A stretch of DNA of 64,000 nucleotides from Diphasiastrum complanatum. Taxonomy: Eukaryota > Streptophyta > Lycopodiopsida > Lycopodiales > Lycopodiaceae. The stretch is taken from contig CM055095.1 in NCBI GenBank assembly GCA_029204225.1, positions 33,724,590-33,788,589 of the forward strand, given 5' to 3'. The translations under genes and the position numbers were made by a program. A model generated the notes under the pieces. The model had not been told where the DNA came from, did no database searches, and was given only the letters and a program-made list of their open reading frames with translations. Shown piece by piece: positions 46,401 through 55,400 of the stretch (positions are counted from its first letter, which is position 1; each line of letters starts with the position of its first letter).

Positions 46401-49400
46401 AAAAATGGGAATTGGATTATATTGGTTCAATTCACCCTGAGCAAGGAGTTCCCAAAGCTCGATACATAATCGTAGCCACAAACTACCTCACCAAATGGGT
46501 CGAAGCCAAGGCAGTAAGAGTAGCGGATGCTAGGACCACTGCCAAGTTCCTTTATGAAAATATCATTGTGCGCTTCGGGTGCCCTGTGGAACTAGTCAGT
46601 GATCGCGGAAGCCATTTCATCAACGAGACCATCAAGGTCCTATTGGAGGAATTCTTTGTGATCCACAGAACCAGTACGTCTTATTATCCTCGTGGTAATG
46701 GGAAAGCAAAATCATCCAATAAGATCCTGTGTAGCGTGCTCACAAAAACAGATGAAGCTAGCAGATCAGCTTGGGAACATAAGTTGCATGCTACACTGTG
46801 GGCATTTAGGACAACATATAAAGGGAGCATTGATCAAACACCCTTCCAATTGGTATATGGTCGAGATGCTGTGATGCCAGTAGAGTTTTGAGTTCCTACA
46901 TTAAGGACCACCGCGCAACGTCTTAATGAGTCCAAATCTCTACAGCTATGCCACTAAGCTCTGCATAAACTCTGTGAAACACGCTTATTAGTTGTGTATG
47001 CACTGGCAGCTGAAAAGAAAAGACGCAAAGCTTGGCATGATCGCAGATTACAAAAAAAGGATCTTCGTTCAGGAGATCTGGTCCTGATGTATAGAACTAA
47101 GGCGATCAAGGGGATGTTAAAATTCACGGGCGAAGGTCCTTATAGGATCAAGGAAATTCTTAATCATGGGGCCGTGAATTTACAACAGCTTGATGGGACG
47201 CCCTTCGACACACCCATCAACGGTAGCCGGTTGCACAAATACTGGACACCACAGTAAGACAGATCCAGATTGGGGGTGGCACGTTACAAAAAGTTAATCT
47301 GCTCAGCCATCACCGCTAGATCTAAGGAGATCAAGCCAAATCAAGCTAAATCCATCAAGATTCAGCCAGATCTGGCAAGATCGGGAAAATTCATCAGAAT
47401 CCAAGGAGGATCTAGATCCTGATAGGGTCAAAAAGGAAGCAGATCATTAGATTGACTGAGGGATCTACTACCAAGAATCCATCAAAACTTCCAGAGCACT
47501 ACCAACAGTCAGATCAAGCTTGGATGAAGCTGATTACCAGTTTACAAAATTTAAAAATCAGAAAATCTCGAGATCTTGTCAAAAAACACTTTGAAGGAGC
47601 ACTTTTTTCATGATTTTTTGAGATCCCCTAGGAGATAGCTCTTGAAAATTGGACAGTCACCAAATATGACCTAGATGAATCCATGAAAATCTCTGTGAGA
47701 GTTCTTGATGGAGGAATCATTATTTTTTAGTGTATGCGAGAGTTCCCATAAGCAGAATTTTCAGAACCCTCGTAGAGCATCAAGATCAACTTACCAACTC
47801 TCGCAAGGTGCCTAAATGGAATCAGAGTAGTGAAATTAGCCTGCCTACATGGTCTGATCTTGAAAATCCAATCACAAGAACAAGTTGTGCGAGAGATCAC
47901 TTCCTGCGAGAGTTGAACCCTCATAGACAGCCTGAACCCTCGCAGAACCTTCGCATAGTAGTCAAATCACCTTCTGAACTCTCGCAGACTTCCCTGAGGT
48001 CTTAGAATCTTGTGAAGAAGGTGCCTGCCAAAATTTGGGTGGGACTGAGCAAGGGAAAGTGAAATTCACCTATTACGCACTCTAAATTCCGCTATATAAG
48101 GGCTGAATTTGAGTCATTTGTCACCTTTGCTAGCGAAGCTCTGCCGAAATTTCCACTGAAAATACCAAGTTCTCTATTTTCAACCAAACTTCCTACTAGC
48201 TATCATCTTCTCATATTAAACATTGATTTGTGCTTTGAACTACAATCATTGTCATCCAACACTCATTATTCTCAGTTTTCTACTATTTCCACATCTTTTT
48301 CCATTTTTCACCGTTTTTTCTACTTTTCTGACTTTTTCGACCACTAATCATCATTGCTAACATGGCCTCCTCATCCTCTAAAGACTCTGGCGCCAAACAG
48401 GTGATCCAGCGTGACATCCCCAAGGCCACGCAGATCTGACACTTTGATCCAACCATGGTTGCAAACAGTCGGGCCCCTCCTTGAAGTAATGGGTTTTTAC
48501 TTGGCGCTCTTCTATTCTGAGATTAACATGGGCCTCGCCCTTCAGGCTTACGCCACCTGGGATGAGGACAAGGCTCGTTTCCACTTCCTATACCAAGGTA
48601 CCATGTACAAGGTCAAGATTAACGCCGACTTGATGATCACGGTCACGAACGATATCTGCCAGCCAGGCCTTCCGAAGACTGAAATCCATGGAGGAGAACA
48701 TCAATAAATTTTTATCCAAATATCCCCATGAGTCATCAAGAGGCGGCTGGCGGATATCATTCTCAGCTCAAACCATCAAGGGAAAAGAACTGCAAGCCTT
48801 ACCTGCCCTCCAACCACAACCGGAGTGGCGATAGCAGTTATTTGAGAGAGACCATGTGGCCATCAGGGCTTACGTGACGAGTCTGCATCAGTTACAGGTG
48901 AACGCGAATTTCGTGCCATGTCCAAGAAGATCCATATGGGCGGAATGCAGCACTCCTCTGGACCAGATCACACTCAACAATTTCAACTGGCCAATCATCA
49001 AATCCGAATATGGATGGACAACGGATGTAGATGTCAGAAGGGCTCTCTCCGCATTCGCCAGTCACTACATCAATTGCCCCGATCCCACAGTCTACGCGAC
49101 AGCCACTTACACTCGGGACTTGGAATATTTAATGGGCATTGAAACAAAATGGGATGCTTTCTTTCCCTCCATATTTTTTGATCCAAATAAGGCGCTCGCT
49201 TCCAACAAAGTTGAAGACCAGCTTCCAGTCGCTCGCGTATATTACCGAGCTGCATTCCTTGGAGATCCCTAGATGAAATGATTCCAAGCATGGGTGGATT
49301 AGACATGGCTGACAGGAGTCCACAAGTCCTTCCACATGCCAAAGGACTCGAAGAAACTGGACCGTCTCAACTTCATGGAAGACGTTACGAGATATCTCAT

Positions 49401-52400
49401 CCACCAGAGGCGGTCCAAGAGAACGATCTACTAAACCGGCAGAGTGCTGAGGGACCGGCACTACTTCAGGCCATGGGTCCTGTTGGGGGTATTCCCAACA
49501 AAGTGTAAATAAATAAAATCCTCAAATAAAATGTGTTGCGAGGGCATGACATCCTGCGTGTATAAGCCCATGGCCCAATGAGCACGCTATTGAAGGTGTA
49601 AATAAAATAAACTTGACTTGGGCCTTGTAATTAAAATAAAATTAGAGGCCCAATGTCATTTTTAAACTTCGAAATCACTTTTTAGAGTTGGGTCCAAATT
49701 GGGACTCACATGAATCTTGTGATTTCTAATGTACTTTTTGTGGACCCTTGGATCAAATTGGTTCCAAGATGAATGGTTAGGATCATTGTGAATATTAGCC
49801 AATAAGATTGAGGGGCAAGGGCCTTCTCCATTCTATAAAAAGGTACCATTTGTACACTATTTCCATGCTTAATGAGAAGGAGAAAACTCTACCATTTTTT
49901 GAAGAGCTATTCACTACTTGCTATTGCTCTTGGTTGTATTTTCTTTTGCTTTCTATTTCCATATTTATTGTTTGCCAATAGTGAATGTTTTTCCATTAGC
50001 AAGCATAAGGAGCATTTGAGCTAACCTCCACCCTCACTCTCTTTCTCTCTCTTTCTCTTCTCTTCTCAATCTTTTCTTCTCCATTCCTTCCCTTCAACCA
50101 AACTATGATGAATGTTAGTGTAGAGGAGTAGATTTAAAGAGGAGTAGTATAGTGGTGAGTAGAGTTAAGGGAGAAAGTAGGAAATTAACTAAAAGTAGCA
50201 TCTATGCATAGTTAGGCACCTATCCAGTGATCTAACCTTTGTTGACAGGCGGAAGGGCTATACTACGAGAGATCTTCGACCCCACACATAGATACTCCCA
50301 TGGAGCAACATGTAAAAGATCCTATTAAAGGTGATTAAAGATCCTTCGAGGACATCACACTTTATAGGAGTCTTATAGGCTCTTTAATTTGGCTTACTAT
50401 CACTAGACCCGATTTGAGCTATTGTGTGCACAAATTGAGTCAATTTATGCAAGACCCCAAGATCCAACATTGGAAGATGGCCAAGCGAGTTCTAAGATAT
50501 GTATCTTCTACTCAAGATTATGGTTTATTGTACAAGAATGAAGATCTAACCATTATTGGCTATTCAAATTCCGATTTTGCAAGTGATAGAATGGATCGGA
50601 AGTCCATTAATGCATATACTATCTTTCTTGGAGGCAAACTTGTGTCTTGGCTTTCAAAGAAGCAAGATACCATATCTCTATCATCTTGTGAGGCCGAGTA
50701 CAAAGCACTCACTACAACAACTAAAGAGGTGCTTTGGATCAAGAGGTTAATCATGGAGCTAAAGTGCATCAAAGAGGATGACCTTCCCTTGATCAAATGT
50801 GACAACATATCGGCACAAGCTCTTGCAAACAATCCTATTTTTCATGCAAGAAACAAGCATATAGAAGTGGCACACCATTTTGTAAGGGAAAAGCTCATTG
50901 GAGGTGAAATCAACTTAGAACATGTCGACACATCTTCATGTATTGTTGATCTTCTCACAAAGCCACTTTGCAAAAGTGCCTTCTCAAAGCATAGGTCTAA
51001 TCTTGGTCTTATCTCAAGATCAATGCTTGATCCACATTAGATAAATTTTTAGGAGGAGTGTCAAAATATTGAAAAATCTATCTAATGTTGTGAGTAGGAG
51101 TCCTAAAAATGCCAAAGATGAATTGAGCTCTTTTGGCTTTGTAAAGACTCATCTTAGATTAAAATATTCAAGGTAGGTGAAGTAGAAACTTGAGCTACCA
51201 TAGGAATTGCCATTTGAACTTTACATGCCACATTTAATGCATGAAAAGACTTGGTGGCACAATTAGACATAGTGAGGTGGCTTGGATAAGTCTAGATAGC
51301 TTGAGAGTGGATTCACAACTCCAATTCAACTCAAAGTAGGAGAAGAGTCCATGGATCTATATATATGTAATGTACTCTCATTGAGAATATGACGAAATTT
51401 GTGTGTAATGCAAATTTGGAGACAAGCTCTTTGTGCCCTCTCTCTCTCCAAGAGTTTTGTACTTCCTATTTTCTCTCTCTAGCCGAGTAGAGGCATTTGT
51501 GATGCTTAGTCTTATGTTTTGTTGACAGATTTTGCTTGTAACACAATATTGCTTGTATGATCAGCTTTCCTATTGACAACCAATGCTAGTCTGATCTTTA
51601 TGGTATTATTGGGCTTAGGAGATCAAAAATAATGTGTAGGGCATCCCACACGTGTGAATTCAGCATTCGAGGTACGTTAACTTTCGCAAATTGTTCGCCA
51701 TTCAACCTTTGCTTCGCGTCGCGACAAAGTTGCAGGAGATCGAGGCTGATCGTATCCAGAGGGTTATTGAATGGCCTATTCTTATCGCAGTTCGAGAAAT
51801 CAAGTCTTTCTTGGGGTTTGTAGCATTTTTTCGTTGGCATATTTCCCAATTTGCTCGATTGGCATTTTTTCTTACCCAGGCCTTGAAAGGTTATAAGAAG
51901 CTAAACTGGAGGGCTAAGAGTCCACTAGTGGAGTGGACGGAGGATATGAATAATTGTTTTGAGTTGCTTAAGAAAAGTGTCACTTCAGCACCAATACTAA
52001 TCATTGGCAATCCTAATAAAACTTTTGCGTTCAGGACCGATGCTAGTGATTATGCTATTGGAGTTATTTTGATGCAGGATGGACATCCTATTGTTTATAA
52101 AAGCAAGAAACTCAATCCTATTTAATCTAGGTATTGTACCTATGAGAAGGAGCTATTTGCAATTGTTCATGCAATGAAAATTTGGCGACATTATTTGTAT
52201 GGAGCCAGATTCGATCTCTTCATTCATGGCTTGGATCCATTTGTCCTTGTCTAGACCTTCGATGGCTTCCTTGAAGGTTTGTGGTCTACTGAATCCACAA
52301 ATCTCTTTGGATGTCGAAGCCGAGCTGCCTCTGGCTGGCACTCTTCGTTCTCTTGTTGATCTCCTAGGAGATTCTTCAGGTAGTGCAATGTCCCTGCCTT

Positions 52401-55400
52401 TGTCTCTTTGGCTAGGTCCGGAACCATTTTGGTTTACAGACCTTCACAATGAAAATAAGTCATTCAGGCGAATGTGTCGGGCCATTAAACATACTGATGC
52501 AAGAAATGAAATTCCCTCTTCTCTATACAAATTTTTAATACTGTGGATTTGCAATGTGTTCTATGGACTAAGTTTATATGCATGCATAAACTAGTCGGTA
52601 AAACATAGGCATAATTGATTGTGTCCAAGTGGTGATAATAATGATATCACAAAGTTTTTTCTTGGCATCAAAGATAGGTATTGTCACTCTCATCGTGTCA
52701 TAATTCTTAGCTCTGCATTGGGTACCAGAGTTTGCATCAATCATTTATCCCATGAAATAAAATTTTGTAAGCCACATTTCATGCAATGTTGACTCTGATC
52801 AGTAACTCCTGCAGTAGTCAAGTCTCCCATCAGTACTTCTACTGAAATGTGACATCATTCACTCTAATTATGGTTGAGATCAACCTTCATGAAACACTGA
52901 TCTCAATCTTTATCCACAAACCCATTTTTTTAGCCGACAATTTTCTGCGGCAATGATCAAATTGAGGTTCCATCAGTTTTCAAGTGGGACAAGTTATATC
53001 CTTATTAGCTCCTAATACCTTCATACATAGAGCTTGTCATCTTGATGACATCACCATGAACAGCACAAAACGCCAACAATAATGCTTTACACAATCATAA
53101 ACTTTCACTTACTATGGGTGCTTTTGTCCACATAGGCTTCGTTCAAGGAAAATTCAGATTCTTGCATTGCCCTTCAAGGTGTTTTTGTAACCTTAGAATT
53201 CTTGACACTGGGTCTGTACTGGAGTCCAATCAAGAGCAAGCCCTTCCATGCTACTTTCAAGATCATAGACTGGAACTCCCATTGCCTGTGCTGATTTCTT
53301 GGCTTGTCTTGGCCGTTCTTCCTTACCATTGAACGTTTATGCACACATCCAACATCCATAACTGAAACAACACGCTTTCTGATCAATGGTAGTTTTAACC
53401 TTTTGCCATCCTCTCATTGTTTAATTCCTCTTTCCAACAAAAGAATGTTTTCCTCATACAGAGCAAATCATAGCATAAAAGAATCATACGGTGGCTGACA
53501 ATATTAATATGGCTCTGTCCAGTGAAAAGCCCAAAGAGCTGTTGCACTTCAAACAATAAGATGCTAGTTCAGCTTGTGCTCCTGAATATCGCAGAGTCAG
53601 CAGAAAAATTGATCCTTTCTCTTGCTTGGTTGTAACTTGTAGGCACAATACTTTTCCAACTAGAATACACCTAGATTCTAGTAGCAAATAGCATTCAACT
53701 TAGCACTCTCAGCTGGCCAAAAACAATCACAATAACCATCTGGAAGGAAAGTAAGAGTCATGCAACGAACACATTATTTTAAAATGTTAACATTCTGGAA
53801 GAATCGAGAAAAAAGCTTATTAAAAGTTTATAAGTAGATCGGCAGACTTTCTAAGCTTTGATTCTCTCTAGATACAATGTTATGGGTTCTCTCGTGAAAT
53901 CAACAATATTAAAAAATGATCACAGCGTCATTCTTTTGTGCATGTTTGCAGAGGGTTGGGAAATGCTGCATCAAGCTTGAGAGCGTTTTCTGAGGGACGT
54001 ACAGCTGCTTACCGGATGTTTGAAGTTCTTAAACGTGTGCCATCTATTGACACCGATAGTGACGAGGGGAAGGTTCTACAAAAAGTGGAAGGAAGATTGC
54101 AACTGACAGATGTGGAGTTTTCATATCCTTCAAGAACAGAAGAACTTATTCTGGGAAGCCTTAACTTGGACATACCTGCTGGTGATCTTTCATAACCTGA
54201 CTGTTTTGAGTTCTGGGAGTTGATTACGTTTTTGCCATAATTTTTGGATGACATAAAACCTCATTAATTTGCATTCTGGTAAGTCGCCTATGTTGATTAA
54301 GATTGCTAGTTGCAGGTAAAACAGTGGCTCTGGTTGGAAGCAGTGGGTGTGGAAAATCGACAGTAATTGCCCTCCTTGAGCGCTTTTATGATCCTCTCAA
54401 AGGATCTGTGCTTCTGGATGGGGTGCACATCAAGGAGCTGCAGTTGAGGTGGTATCGCAAGCAAATTGGGTTGGTGAGTCAAGAGCCTGCACTATTTGCA
54501 ACTTCGATCAAAGAAAATATCTTATATGGAAAAGAAGACGCTAGCATGGATGAGGTGGTTTCTGCAGCAAAGCTGTCCAATGCACACAACTTCATCCAGA
54601 AACTGCCACTGCATTATGACACTCATGTATGTAAGGATTGACAATGCCTGATCCAGAAGTGGCAATGAAGTCTTTGTGAGTTTGACCTGCTCGCATCGTA
54701 GAGTTTGACGTCAAAATGTTCATAGTGAATTGTGATCATCACAATGATGTAATTGCCAGAAAATTCATCCAAGTTTCAAATTTCTGCATCATAAATTTGA
54801 CATTTTCAATTCAATCCTTGAAAAATTCATGACATGCAGGTGGGTGAGCGGGGAATTCAGATGTCAGGAGGCCAGAAGCAGCGCATTGCTCTCGCCAGGG
54901 CTATCATTAAGGACCCTAAAATCCTCCTTTTAGATGAAGCCACAAGTGCCCTCGATTCTAAGTCAGAACTGATGGTTCAAGAAGCTCTTGAGCAAGCCAG
55001 TGTCGGTCGTACGACCGTTATCGTTGCTCATCGGCTCTCAACGATTCGTAATGCTGACCTCATAGCTGTTATTCAACAAGGAACAGTTATAGAGCTTGGA
55101 AATCATGAAGAACTTCTGGCAAAAGGGAGTTCTGGAGCTTATTCAGCTCTGGTTTCACTGCAGCAGGCTGCTGCTGCAGTTGATCATGATAATCCATCTT
55201 TGCATGACATTGATGTGAATGACGAAGAGATAAAAAACGTTCACCTTCAAATGTTTATCAAAGAAAAAGAAGCTAAACTCGGGTACTTAACTGAGGATGT
55301 TTCAGCCTCCATCGACTTTTCTACGAATTCTCTTATCCAAGAACATAAGGATCGGAAGAATGTTGAGGTGAAAAGGGAAGCTCCAAAGTTACCATCCTTT

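Larger units (their letters stand above)
38091..53951 (+). other. Giant ABCB intron (about 15.9 kb)
   Basis: It is bounded by donor GTAAGG and acceptor TTTGCAG|AGGG. The flanking exons together make the uninterrupted [18 protein letters not shown] junction expected of ABCB TMD1. Contents include a gypsy 3' end (minus), LTR scraps, the Cop-A/solo-LTR/Gyp-1 nest, a gypsy reverse-transcriptase scrap and a copia scrap (minus). Unique-looking intron sequence remains at 38091-38280 and 52420-53951. Confidence 0.85.

Noticed and set aside
42518-51040. Cop-A as an intact, active retrotransposon
   Set aside because: Gag and most of protease are missing, one frameshift and a stop break pol, and two later insertions interrupt it.
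40690-51730. Similarity between the sequences flanking Cop-A (ACTTTCGC and TTCG-rich words on both sides) as a longer target duplication
   Set aside because: Copia integration makes 5-bp duplications; the extra similarity is patchy and may be coincidence or an older duplicated repeat.
54009-54254. Minus-strand frames over ABCB exons (also 55247-55522 and 56427-56663)
   Set aside because: Shadows of conserved plus-strand coding sequence without any motif of their own.
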